Source of the DNA: Sipunculus nudus
Taxonomy: Eukaryota > Annelida > Sipuncula > Golfingiida > Sipunculidae
NCBI GenBank assembly: GCA_026874595.1
Contig: CM049310.1
Location: 90,715,556 to 90,779,555 of the forward strand
Length of the DNA: 64,000 bases
Direction: 5' to 3'
The first letter of the stretch is position 1; each line of letters begins with the position of its first letter. Shown here one piece after another: positions 14,201 through 25,557 of the stretch. The notes beneath the pieces are model-generated. The model searched no databases and was not told where the DNA came from. It saw nothing but the letters and a program-made list of their open reading frames with translations. Made by a program: the position numbers and the translations under genes.

Positions 14201-14346
14201 AGGCGATGGCTTCACCCAGTATATTTTTTCAATACACTCTGATAGTCTCTGTGTCATCACCCTGTTGTATTGAAAATAAGCAGATCGTGATACTTGCTCA
14301 TAATCAATGCATGTTTTAGTATTTATTTTTGCCTCTGTTCATCATT

Positions 14347-14729
14347 GCTTCCGCAAGGAGAGAATGCTTTCATTCCCGTTTTTGTTTTTGTGTGTGTGAG
14401 CCTACGTGTGTTTGTTCACAACACAATTCAAGCAGTAATGAATGGAGTACCATGACAGGGCACTTCGTGAATAAATAGTGGACAAATCGATTATATTTTG
14501 GTGTGAGTCCGGCTCAAAATGCGGCGTCAGGAATATTCACAAATGTAAAGACACTAATTGACGATGAGAATGGGATGGGCCGGAAAAGTAAAATCAAACA
14601 CGGTTTACGGGGATTTCAGCACGAATGGACCTATGTTGATTAATGAATGCAAACACGTTCTGTGAGCATTACACAGTGAGGACCATCCACATGGCGGTGA
14701 CCTGCATTTCTGAGAATGCATATTACTAG
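14347..14729 (+). mobile_element. Non-autonomous Helentron-like (HINE) element
   Basis: The 5' side has the pattern CCGCAAGGAG...TTCATTCCCGTTTTTG followed by a GT-rich tract and TTTGTTCAC. The 3' side has CATGGCGGTGACC, then a perfect hairpin (TGCATT at 14703-14708, AATGCA at 14715-14720), then CTAG at 14726-14729 followed by T. A subterminal hairpin followed by CTAG is the Helitron-superfamily 3' end. Related copies lie at 22963-23462 and, reversed, at 60655-60886. No coding capacity is seen. Confidence 0.65.
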
Positions 14730-15920
14730 TGCTGGTAATTATTTAACATAGGTAATGGCATTGGTATTGGCATGTACATGTGTGTACCTATGGTATAAAT
14801 CCTTGTAGTTTATTTCTACAAGATACAAAATCACTGAGAGCTCTTCAACGTAGTACATATAAAAGACAATGATTTAATTAACATTTAATAGGGCTGCATT
14901 TAAATTCGTTTTCTACAGATGTTGTTACTTTATTTTTTCTTGCAAAGCTCATACAATACACCTTCCATACATTTTGAACACAATCACATAAAATTCAATG
15001 TATACAATATTTACAAAGCACATTTTATGTTCAACTACAATGCAACATAACGTACAAAGCTTGCACATTGCACAAAAAATTTACTTATTTATTCATAAAG
15101 ATTACAAATATTTACTTTGCTTTTGCCGTTGAATACTAAAGCTACAAAAGTTACTGTCTGTTATATTTTTCTCCTTCATTGTCTCATTTTCCAAAAGTGC
15201 AGTAATTTCGTAGTTACATTTATGTTTTGCTATAATATGCTCTATTTTTTCTATATTTTTCAATCTCCTTACAAAATCTGCCATTTAATTACTTATGTTC
15301 TCGTTTTAACTCTTTCTACTACAATATACATATATTTTAAATGTAAGGAGCACCTGAATTATTAAAAGCTAACTCTTAATTGAAAACCATTCAGCCCAAA
15401 CTGTGTTCAAGAATAATGGTGGCATGATCTCTTCATTAAATTACGCCAATCCAAAATTCCAAATAAAAATTAATTGGTAACAAAACATTCCTAAAAATGT
15501 TGTCACTATGGACATGTTGCAGGAATAATGATATATTTATTGTTTATGGATACGTAGAAATATTATTATCCTTCACCAGCTCTAATTAATGCTTAAGAAG
15601 ATGTCACTTATGTTTAGTAATGGAAGTTTACACCGATTTACATTTGTTATTTGCTGATCGAAATTAGCTTAATTACTTTCTACAAATTATTAATATCATG
15701 CCCTTGTATACAATCATGGTTTTGTTTAAAGGTTTATGGCTCATGGCGCCTTCTTAGCTTCCCTATTTTATTTATACAAATATGAATGATCACTGAGTAA
15801 CGGTCGAGGTTGTAATTTATTTGTGTGACATACGATTCTGTTTTTTTCCAGGTTTTTAACCATTTAAATTAATTTCTTTAACACATAGCTTGAACGACAT
15901 ATTACCGTTCTAAAAGTAGT
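14730..15920. other. AT-rich stretch, nothing recognised
   Basis: Short open frames on both strands (for example 15117-15365) are AT-driven and carry no recognisable motif. Confidence 0.5.
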
Positions 15921-16162
15921 CAGATATTGTAAACATTACTGGAACCTCAGGTAGTGAGAACATTACTAGAACCTCAGATATGTGAACGTCACTGGAACCT
16001 CAGCTATTGTGAATATTACTGGAACCTCATATATTGTGAACATTACTGGAACCTTAGATATTGTGAACATCACTGGAACCTCAGCTTTTGTGAATATTAC
16101 CGGAACCTCATATATTGTGAATATTACTGGAACCTCAGATACTGTGAACATTACTAGAACCT
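15921..16162. repeat. 27-bp minisatellite, nine units
   Basis: Nine head-to-tail units follow the pattern CAGATATTGTGAACATTACT then GGAACCT: 27 bp each, one of 26 bp at 15975-16000. A partial tenth begins at 16163. Because 27 is a multiple of three, several frames stay open across most of the array on both strands (for example ITGTSxIVN repeats on plus, EVPVIFTIY on minus). That is a by-product of the period rather than evidence of coding. Confidence 0.9.
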
Positions 16163-19100
16163 CAGATATTCCCCAGGATATGCGACGACGTCTTGAATGT
16201 TTCTTTTATACACCAAGGCCGGATGATGGCATGGGGATGCATTAACTGCTCATCTTCAGGGCTTCCATGGCAACACCATCTTTATTTCACACTTTGCAGA
16301 TGTGACCCATAATTATTTACTATAAAATCGCTAACTGCCTACCAGTAAACTTTTAGGTTTCACACTGACCGCCAAGGAGCTATTTGCACGTATGTCCAGG
16401 TATCTTGTTTTCCTCGAATTTGGGTTTTTCTATATGTTTCATACGGGTTTTGATGACATTTTGTTAAGGATTAAAGTAACACCTAAGAAACGATTCATAA
16501 TTTTTTTGGGTGATCTGGAACACCCTAGTGAAGTATTAGGGGAGCCTTTAGGTGTGCATGCACCAAAATTCGGAGCCACCATTGTTTTTCGGGCAGAGCT
16601 AACCTATGATACAGCCATCGAGTTGTTGATCCGTAAAATATTTATCTAAGCTTCGACCGGTTACATGTCACGAAAAAGGACCCAGTAATATCCCAGAACC
16701 GGTGGTCCAGAATGTTGGAGGATATATAATTTGGTCTCAAAAGGATTAGTAATCCCTTCAAATGTTTTGTTGATGAACTACCAAGTCTTCCATAAGCTAG
16801 TTAATTGATGTTTCGGGCGCCATGAAGTAAAATAACCTTATGTTCTTCCTAAGTTTAATTTGCAGAACTGAAGTACTTTTTTGTTTTCTTCTTGCAACTG
16901 TTCTCTACCTACATTTATTACAAAATGCACCCGCTTGCGCCGTATAAATTCTCTGAGAAATCACAAAACCTTTAGACTATCCAAAAAAATTACTGTTCTG
17001 CGGATTCGCTGCTCCGATTTTTTTGTGAATTATTATTTTATTATTATTATTATTATTTTGCAAAGAAGACAATACTCTTAGTTATGACTTTAGTTTGTGC
17101 CTTGACACAAAGTACTTTTTGTGACTATGACTAACTTTTGTGTTGATCACATTTTCAAAAACTGTTGCAATTTTTTTTCTAGGCAAGTTGTCAAAATTGT
17201 TGGTTTTGTGTCTCGATTGGTAAAAAACAACAAAGACTTGCTCGCTTGCACCATATATTTTGTTCCCAGAGACCGTGGAATAATACCTTGTGTATGTATG
17301 TGCAATAAAATAGCTACGGAAGTATCAAAGTTACCAAGAATAACAAGGTTCAAAGTTGCAATGAATAATTCATTCAGAATACTTTCCTTATTTTTCGCCT
17401 TGTCAGTCAGGAATGCTTACCAAAGCCGAAGGCGGAAGATTTTTTTTTCTTTCAAGTCACATCTGTTTATAAAAATCTCTTTGTTTAGGTATGTTCACTT
17501 TAGTAAGATTGGCCATCAAAGGAATATGTAACCATTTGGCTTGAAAAACGTTTGAATTATTACCAGTCTTCAAAGGATACCCCTCACATTGAATTGGAAT
17601 TTATACAACGAAATATGTCATAGACACGCTAGCATATAAGAGAGGGATTGGACAGAAAAGTAACATAAAATAAACGGATTCAAAAGGACACAGGAAAAGC
17701 AGTTTCACATTATTCCCGGGAATGTTACTATATGGCCCTATTTCGTTAAAGACCAATACCACGAAGTTACCCCGATGTTTTATTTGCGAAATTCATATTC
17801 AATGTGTACATCATTGTATCCGTGGTGATTATAAATAGTGATGCATTACATGACTTGTCTAGATGCCATATCCATAGTTTATGATGTCACGTTAATCCGC
17901 GTGTTTGCCAATCTGATCAAATCTAGAACAAGATTAAACTAGATGAGGAAGTGAGCACAGAAAGTGATATTGATCATCATGTCTACCTCAGTTACGAAAT
18001 AAAGAGAGATTCTTAGATGAAAAATCTCATTTCTATATAAATATTAATGTTCTACTAATTCAAACATATTTGTGGTTCCTCTGGCTTTTTTTTCCCTATA
18101 TTTTCTTATGAAGATATTGTCTCCTATAGTTTTACTATAGTTTCCACCTTTTAGACCATAATATCCTGTATTTTTTCCTATATCCTTTCACTACATAGTC
18201 GCGTGTCTGATTTAATTGTTATCATTGAATAATTACTGTTATATGAACCTGTTATTATTGACTTTATTTTTAACATTCAGCTATTTTGCGGAACTCTGCA
18301 TGTACGTGTTGCTGTCATACAAGCTCATGCCTCCAACTCAATTAATCAAAGCTTTACTATAGTGTAAACTCCCATATTTTTCCTATTTTTCTTAAGTTGA
18401 AAATTCTTATATATTCTTTTCTCTCAAATGCTTCTACAGAATTCCTATATTTCTTCAAAAGCCTAATGGGAACCCTAAACATATCATACACCTCTCACGA
18501 TTAATTCCGCAGAGCTCAAACATATTTTTTATCTTTTGATTTTTGTCTTGTAAATGCATGGTAGTTTTCTATTTTCTCTGGCTAAAATACTGACCCATCT
18601 TCATAATACTCCTAAATAAATACAGCATGAACTATTCATGGATTCTCTTGCACACTACCAAAGGAGAAAAACAAATTACACGAAAAACTAAAATTTTGTA
18701 ATAATTGTCTAATAATATGTGACAACTGGCAGATTGGTCCGTGGTATCTTGTTTTCTTTGGTGTCTGTGGATCATTTTTATGCACCCTTAGCGTGACATC
18801 ACTGTGAATTTGACGGTCGTATTTACGTGTTAGGGTGGCAGGAAAAAAGGACCTAGGCACACGAGGGAATAAACACGAATATCTTTTGTTAGCTAATGTT
18901 TACTTTAGATGTATTTAACGTGACGTAAAGTGTTTTACGCTGTCATCATCTAGGAAGCTCCAGCAAGGGTTGAGATAAAAATTCTTCTCCCAAAGGTAAT
19001 AGTTTAATTAAAAGAAAGCATTCACAGACATATCGTCAGGATGCCCATTACAACAGGAGTTCTGACAGGCAATATTGCTATTTTTGTAGTCAACAGCAGG

Positions 19101-19631
19101 GCTGTGTCGCTGTGTTATCGCTCCATACATTCTCCAGCATGACTGCATCGGGACCGCTGCTGCGTGGCACGTAGTCTAGCTGGGTCATTATTTTTATACG
19201 CCGTCATCCGAGTAATGAAACTGAATCTGCTTTCACGAGTAGAATACTGACATCAATGCGTAACCAAACACGTAACGTTATCTTTAGCAGGGTTACAGGG
19301 CAACAAAAATTCACTTTATTCAAGAAATCTTTAATGTTCTAAATGCCCTGAATGGTAAATACATTAAACTATCTCGCATACTTAAAACAGTTCAAAATGT
19401 TTCGGCAACCGTACTATAAAACCCGACTGTACATAAAAATTAACTCGACACTAGATGGTGCTTTCAAAAAAGATCAGCATTATTTTTCCAGAATAAATCC
19501 TACCAAATAAAACAATGTTGAAACTAGAAATCTGTATTGTATTGAATGCAAGCCACCACCTTTCACTTATTCGGCCCATATTGCCAGGTTCATTCGTGCA
19601 AAAGTTTCATTAAGTGTGGTAGTCTCGAAGA

Positions 19632-19664
<33 letters not shown>

Positions 19665-19899
19665 CTTCTAGATTTTTATTCCAAGCGCTAACACACATAC
19701 AAAAAACGCATGCTCCCTCTTAACCAGCCCTTCCCTTCTGTTCAAAGCTGTCCTAACGTTTTATTCCCTTTAACCGTATTCCTCTTGCGTAATTTAGGAA
19801 CCTAAATATGTGACAAAGATGCGTATAAATCACAAAAGCCTGCCAAAAAGTTTTATAATATGTATTAAACTGAGCTTTAAACATCCGCTACTTAACGCT
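16163..19899. other. Gene-free stretch with an AAT microsatellite
   Basis: The longest open frame (17121-17531, plus, 136 codons) has no recognisable domain and is probably chance or decayed transposon. An (ATT)n patch lies at about 17035-17056 and an (AAT)n microsatellite at 19631-19664. Confidence 0.5.
19631..19664. repeat. (AAT)n microsatellite
   Basis: About eleven nearly perfect AAT triplets. Confidence 0.95.
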
Positions 19900-20206
19900 A
19901 AAGGATGGCCCGCACGTGGTCAACGTTTTGCACGCTTTTTCCCGGTTTCACATCGGAAAAATCGGTAGACTTCGATAGACATCGACTAAGATCGGAAGTA
20001 TGTTGCCATGGATCGGAAAACATCCGTTACATCGGTAGGAAATTGGAAAAAGATACAGGTTTGCGGAAACATTGAAAAATCTCTGAACATGTTAAGAAAA
20101 CTGCTCATATATGAATCGGGATAAACTACGGACGACTTTACCTGAGCGGAACATCACCTCGGACACACGTTTTACGTCAACTAAATGTGAACAAGCCTTA
20201 AGCACT
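19900..20206. mobile_element. Candidate MITE with ATCGGAAA-type internal repeats
   Basis: The left side (TTAACGCTAAAGGATGGCCC) and the reverse complement of the right side (TTAAGGCTTGTTCACATTTA) are loosely similar and both start at TTAA. Inside, ATCGGAAA/ATCGGTAG-like words recur many times. This fits a small non-autonomous DNA transposon with TTAA target sites, but the termini are diverged and the call is tentative. Confidence 0.3.
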
Positions 20207-20363
20207 AGACCACACATGACTCTCTATTCTTTTAAATAATTTCCCTCCATTAATTTTCTTCAACCGGCCACTGTATGCGGAGGTAACATTGCACTGGATT
20301 ATGTAATCTTACTGCTGTAATCAAGGTTCAAATTACAACCACAGCCCGCTCCTCTAGCTATCT

Positions 20364-20584
20364 AGGGGCAGATTTAGAGGGGGCGCAAGGGACGCGTCCC
20401 CTTCTTTTCGACCTAAATATATGCTTGGGAAAAGACTGCTATATGCTTAATGCATTGGAATGTAAGTCTCGCCCCGCTTCTTCACTAAACTTCTGCATGT
20501 GTGAGTAAGGCTTAAGTCTTCAAGCGTTCCAGGATCACGTGTTAACCTTGTCTCCCCCTTTCCGTAGATTCTGTACCCGCCCCT
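20364..20584. mobile_element. Small hAT-like MITE
   Basis: The left end AGGGGCAGATTTAGAGGGGG resembles the reverse complement of the right end (AGGGGCGGGTACAGAATCTA, then CGG and a G run). The GGGGC(G/A)GATTTAG pattern is common at termini of non-autonomous hAT-like elements. I could not find a convincing 8-bp target duplication. No coding capacity is seen in the roughly 220 bp. Confidence 0.4.
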
Positions 20585-22962
20585 ACTAATATGATAATAC
20601 AACATTGCAACTCAGGTTAGATAAGAAAGGGGTGACAACTTTTATCATTATAAAAAATATATAACAAACGACACATTACCTTTAAGCATAAGATACAACA
20701 AAATTACACTAATAATTAGAAATTCACAAGATAAAAATGACATATGTATATACATTAGGATTACAGACAAACAGAAAACTTTGCATTAAAAATACCGTCA
20801 ACAGTTTTATTAGACAAAAGCGAAACAATTAAAACTTAACAGTTACATGTTATTTATTGTTTTGCAAATATTATCATCATTACTAAAGTAGCTTGGATGT
20901 TGTTGATTTGGTTGTCAGTTTATTGATGTTTTTGTATAAAATATCTAAATTAACATAAATGAACAAGTGTTTGGGAGTGAAAAGCTTTAGGGGATGAAGG
21001 GAAATTGAATTCAATATCGTTAGCCCCGGGTGTCCAGGTAATTGGCATCAATTCCATAATAACCCTTGATAATTTGAATGCTACGATATGGTATGGGGTG
21101 GGGGTATTTCAGGAAGGGTTAATCTAAACGTGCTACAGTAGGAGGCCAGGTGCTTAATAACATGATGTGCGTTTTTTTAACAGGAAGGAAAATCCTATTC
21201 TATTTATGACGCTTGCGAAAACCCCTTTATCATTTCTTCTGTCAAAAAAGCGAGCTCCAGAAAAGAAAACATTCAATTATGCAAAGAATAATCAATTTTA
21301 AACTCCCTTCATTTGTCTCTTTTTTACGTTTTTGCCTATTTTTGCCATTTCTTCCTCGCCTGGTGAAATTGGTTGTCTCCACTCTTCGGCAAACAGATAT
21401 ATACTGAAAAATCTTCTGAGAAAGAATGTAGAGGGAGTCAATCGAAACACCTGATCCTTTCCTCTTTTTTCTCCAAGGGATATTTATTGGACAGAAGAGT
21501 CCTAAAATTCACTCAGCTTCCTTATATTACTTTCTAGATACAAGTATATTCAATCCACATCATGTATAGACGTTTCTGTATTTTGTTACTTATGAAATTA
21601 GCGTATTCAATCAAAGGGGATAAGAATATATAATTAGAACATCTATATAACTGTTTCTTGCTGGATATACATTTAAAGATACGGAGTGAGAAATTACATA
21701 AAACATTATTGCTGTCTCAGAATGATTAAATGTATATAATATAGCCAGCAGTTATATTCTACTTTCATCTTTTTATTAATTGTCGTTTATTTAGTTTGGA
21801 TCTTACAATATCCAATGCAAACCATAGAACTGAAATTGTGAATCCCCTTTTGAATTAGAGCGTTACAAGACATATCAGCTGGATTTATTTTTGGTTATCG
21901 CAACAACAGGTCGACATAAATCTAATTGGAATAAATATTCCATATGTCCAGGCTTAATTCAAGTTATATTTATGGATTGAGCAATTGATATTCTTAATAT
22001 CGGTCGCATCAGGCACCTTATAGAATAGTAAAGAAAGTCTTTGGTCACAATTACTACAGGCCCGCGCCGGTAGCGTCTAATAAATCTCCGTGCATATTAG
22101 ATCCCCAAGCAAATAAATATGAATTGTATGACTGACGTCCTTGCAGTATGTTATCATCAAACATAATCAAGGTTTAACTTAAACTTGGTCGAAGATTGTC
22201 AGGTTCGCCTCATTTTGGTGTAATCTGACCAAAGTTCAAAGGCCTTTTGCCATTAACTGAGAAAATATTTTCCCTTTGCTGACCTCAGACGGACGGTAAG
22301 GTAACCGAACAGATAATTGAACGTTACTGTAAAATGGATTTTATTAGAGAAATCTGAGCCTTCAAAGTTCATAAAATCGGGGTATTTGACGATAATAATG
22401 TAATATGTCATATAAGCAAAGTACATCATTAAAGCTAAAATAGTTTTAGCTTGTTATATATTTAAATTGTCAATTTTTATCATGTGTTATATTAATCGTA
22501 TAATGTAATACAAGAATATCCTTGATTTTTAATATAACGGTAAATACCATACAGTACATAAGTGTTCACATTTTTACGTTAAGGTATATAGTCATTAGAT
22601 GGCCCTGCCTGTTAGTTAAGTATAAAGAGAACGCATGAATATAGTGCTGTATTGCTCAAGTAAGTCGAGTAGTCCATTCGGGTTTTCCATTGTCTATTGT
22701 CAATTCTGAGGGTCTAAAGCTATAGCCTGTTATATTCCATGATTTGTGACTGAGAAGTTCAGTATGTGTCCCGATCCTTTGAGGCAGTATATTTTATTGA
22801 ACGGCATTTTATATATTGTTTTAAATATAACATTCATATAATGTTGTTAGTTGTCTGTATGCGAGCTTTAGAATATGCCTTTTGGAAGACTAAATCCCGT
22901 TTTCATTCCAAACTGTGGAACATAGCAAAAGACAAATGGCAAGCAATTCTTTATTTTATAAA
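20585..22962. other. AT-rich stretch, nothing recognised
   Basis: Only short, low-complexity open frames are present. I see no repeat, RNA gene or transposon signature. Confidence 0.5.
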
Positions 22963-23462
22963 CTAGAAATGTAGTCTGTACCCACAGGTATACCTCCGCC
23001 GGAAATATTTACTTTAAAAGAAGGAAGACGCCAGAAAAATGCCATGCAGATCTGGATTTTAGGGTTGTTTCCTGTCGGTAGAGGTATACGCTCTACTGTG
23101 TGAACTTCTACTTACTTCCACCAGAAGGATATATTTTTATCCCCGTTCGTGTGTGTGTTTGTGTGTTTGTTCACAAAATAACTGATACAATCCTTAACGG
23201 AATCGCATGAAATTGTCGGTATATTCCTGGAATGGACAAATGAAAAACCGAATGGATTTTAGGGTTGATCCGGCACATGATCCGGATTAAAGAACGTCAT
23301 CAAGGAGTATTCGTAAATGTACAGTCACTTATACAAGAATGATGAACCTGGGAGACTCAATATGAATTGAATAAGAGAATGCAAATACGGTTTTTGGAGC
23401 ATCCAACAATAAGGATCAATAACATGGCGGAGGTTTGCATTCGTTAGAAAGCATATTTCTAG
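22963..23462. mobile_element. Cluster of Helentron-like (HINE) fragments
   Basis: Three termini of one family lie within 500 bp. At 22963-22966 CTAG begins a reversed 3' end, whose reverse complement reads GGCGGAGGTATACC...CATTTCTAG. At about 23074-23110 a plus-strand 3' end (GTAGAGGTATACGCTCTACT) has a damaged CTAG. From about 23114 to 23462 lies a longer plus-strand copy starting CCAGAAGGATATATTTT...CCCCGTTCG, then GT-rich DNA and TTTGTTCAC, and ending ATGGCGGAGG...TTTCTAG. It is homologous to 14347-14729 (shared TTTGTTCAC and GGCGG(A/T)G segments). No coding capacity. Confidence 0.6.
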
Positions 23463-24746
23463 TTTCAGTTGAAATACATGAGCATGGTTGACAAACACAG
23501 CGGTTTGCGGCGGTTAAACGAGAGCAAAGCAAAACCTGGCGAGAATACCAATATGTCGTTTAAGTCGATTTGTGGTACATTGTAGCAAAGTTTAGATAAA
23601 CGAGCTGTGAAAATGAAAATTGAAAGTAATAGAAAAGCACAGGGCACAGTGTACATGAGAAGATAAGAGCAATCGGTCCCCGTGGAGTCTGGGTCAGAAC
23701 ATTAAATTCAAATTGAAGTGCCATATGTCCGGCACGGTTAGCTTACCTTCCTATAAACACGCATATATTCAAACCATACATGACAACCACTGCTATATAC
23801 AAAATGACAATTCGAGACTTGAGCCGGCGAGCATCAACAGCTGTAAAATTTATGGAAGGTGCCTGACCCCGGCTTTGAACGTTTAAGCCCAATACAACTG
23901 CCTATTACATTTTTGGTTTTAACCACTTAGATCCAATTAAATGTATTGAATGGTATTCCTGCTAGTTTTCGTGTTTTGCAAAATTATTATAGAGTATTAC
24001 AACGCTAGCAGGGTTTTAAGTTAGCATATTTCCTTAAGAACGAAATAATACAATTGCTGTTGATGAATATTAATTTATGTTTAATGACCCAACGCCAGGT
24101 CTGATTTTGGATATTATTGAAATAAATCAATAAAACTGACATTTCAGATCTAGAGATGATTGGTTTTACATAAGTTATATATCCTGTGTCTTTTATATGT
24201 ATCTTTTAAAAAGAAATTTCAGAGGATCAAATGGACAACCAATTCCATATTTCTAGTTTCCTTTTACTGGAAACTGTGTTTTTGTTGCGCAGGTAGCACC
24301 ATAAAGTGAAGCATCAACAGAAGACAACCTATTGTTAAAGGGGCCTATTTATATATCAAATATATTAAATTAATAAAATATAGTGTATTTACCTTAAAAT
24401 ATTGCGGTATCCCTAAATATTTCGTTATAAACAGTTTGCATATTCCTTTACACGAGTGGGAAATGCTTGCACCGTGCCCATCAGTGGCGCAAATTTAAAC
24501 ATAGCGCGCACGCCACCTGGTGTTCGAACCCCGCAACTTCACAAATCAATACTTTTCAAGCTTCCAACCGGTGTCTCCGCAGGATCGTACCTCTGGTCAC
24601 ACAGTTTTGTCATGTTAACAGACACACGTGGACTGTGTTCACCCAAACACAGAACCATAACAACGTTGTTACGGAACCTAATATAAACAGATCACGTATT
24701 CGTGATGAACACAAATTTTGTAATGGAGATAAAAAAAATCAAATTC
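23463..24746. other. Gene-free stretch with a possible tRNA-like segment
   Basis: At about 24485-24535 AGTGGCGCAA (A-box-like) is followed about 35 bases later by GGTGTTCGAACCCCG (B-box-like). This could be a diverged tRNA-derived SINE head. No acceptor stem, tail or target duplication supports a firm call. Nothing else is recognised. Confidence 0.35.
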
Positions 24747-25415
24747 TGTAACACTAGGCAGCGTGAAATGTCTAGGGGAAAGAATAAAGAAGTCAGTGGT
24801 TTTTTGTTTACAAATAACCATAATTTACTCTTAAAAGAACCCTAACAACACAATACACCAAATCAATACAATTATACAGTAAAACAGGGATATAGCAACA
24901 AGTCAATACAATCACATAGAAAGATAATGGTAAAGTACCTGGAAACCAATACCGTCACCACGATAAGTCTTTTAAATGTAAACTCTCGGAGAATGCAGTC
25001 CCATGGAAAGTTCTTGCAACAACCCAGAAAGTAAACTGAAGTCCATTGTGTAAAATCCAGTCTTTGAAAAATGTATAATTGCCGCATTCGTCGGATAAGG
25101 TCTCAGAATCTGACACACGCTTCTGCGTCCACTGGAATCTGCTCTGCTGTCTGCCCTCCCGTTCTAAAAAACAGCCCCTTTATACACCTTCACACCCCAA
25201 GCCGGGAATTTTCCACTTCTCGAACAGTCTATAAGGTCCTGCACAAAACGCGTTTCAGGAATTCTCTAGAAAGACATAGCCGTGTATCTCTACACACCAG
25301 GCGTGAAAGCTCAATTCTCACATGACAACGAGAGTTCAACCATCACGGATTAAACATAGAATGTAATACGCGGCAGACACGAGCGCCACAACAGGAGCTA
25401 CGCCCGTGTCACACA
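24747..25415 (-). mobile_element. Possible solo LTR
   Basis: On the minus strand the segment starts TGTGTGACACGGG and ends CCTAGTGTTACA, giving TG...CA ends. It contains a TATA box (GTGTATAAAGGGGC, about 25175-25190) followed about 30 bases on by GCAGACAGCAGAGCAG, a typical LTR promoter layout. I could not see flanking direct repeats, a primer-binding site or a polypurine tract, so it is either a solo LTR with decayed flanks or a chance TG...CA segment with a real promoter. Confidence 0.35.
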
Positions 25416-25475
25416 ATAAAAAGAGCACCTGTAACAACGTATAAAACAAGTGAACTGGAGATATTAACTCTTATA

Positions 25476-25557
25476 CCGATATGGTATTGCTTCGAATCTT
25501 TGGTATTCAGCCATGTGCCGATATGGTTTTGCTTCGAATCTTTGGTATTCAGCCAAA
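25476..25557. repeat. 42-bp tandem duplication
   Basis: CCGATATGGTATTGCTTCGA and the 22 bases that follow are repeated once, head to tail, with a few substitutions. Confidence 0.85.

Larger units (their letters stand above)
8641..14346. other. Gene-free stretch, mostly unique AT-rich DNA
   Basis: Apart from a possible hAT-derived fragment (9240-9345) and an unrecognised open frame (10873-11217), both listed separately, I see no gene, RNA or recognisable repeat. Base composition varies, with a GC-richer patch at about 10.95-11.6 kb. Confidence 0.5.

Noticed and set aside
17121-17531. 136-codon plus-strand frame
   Set aside because: No motif, AT-driven composition, no support from surrounding sequence. 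Treated as chance.
24485-24535. tRNA-like A/B-box pair
   Set aside because: Boxes are approximate, no cloverleaf or CCA end is evident, and no SINE tail or target duplication is present. Mentioned only as a weak possibility.
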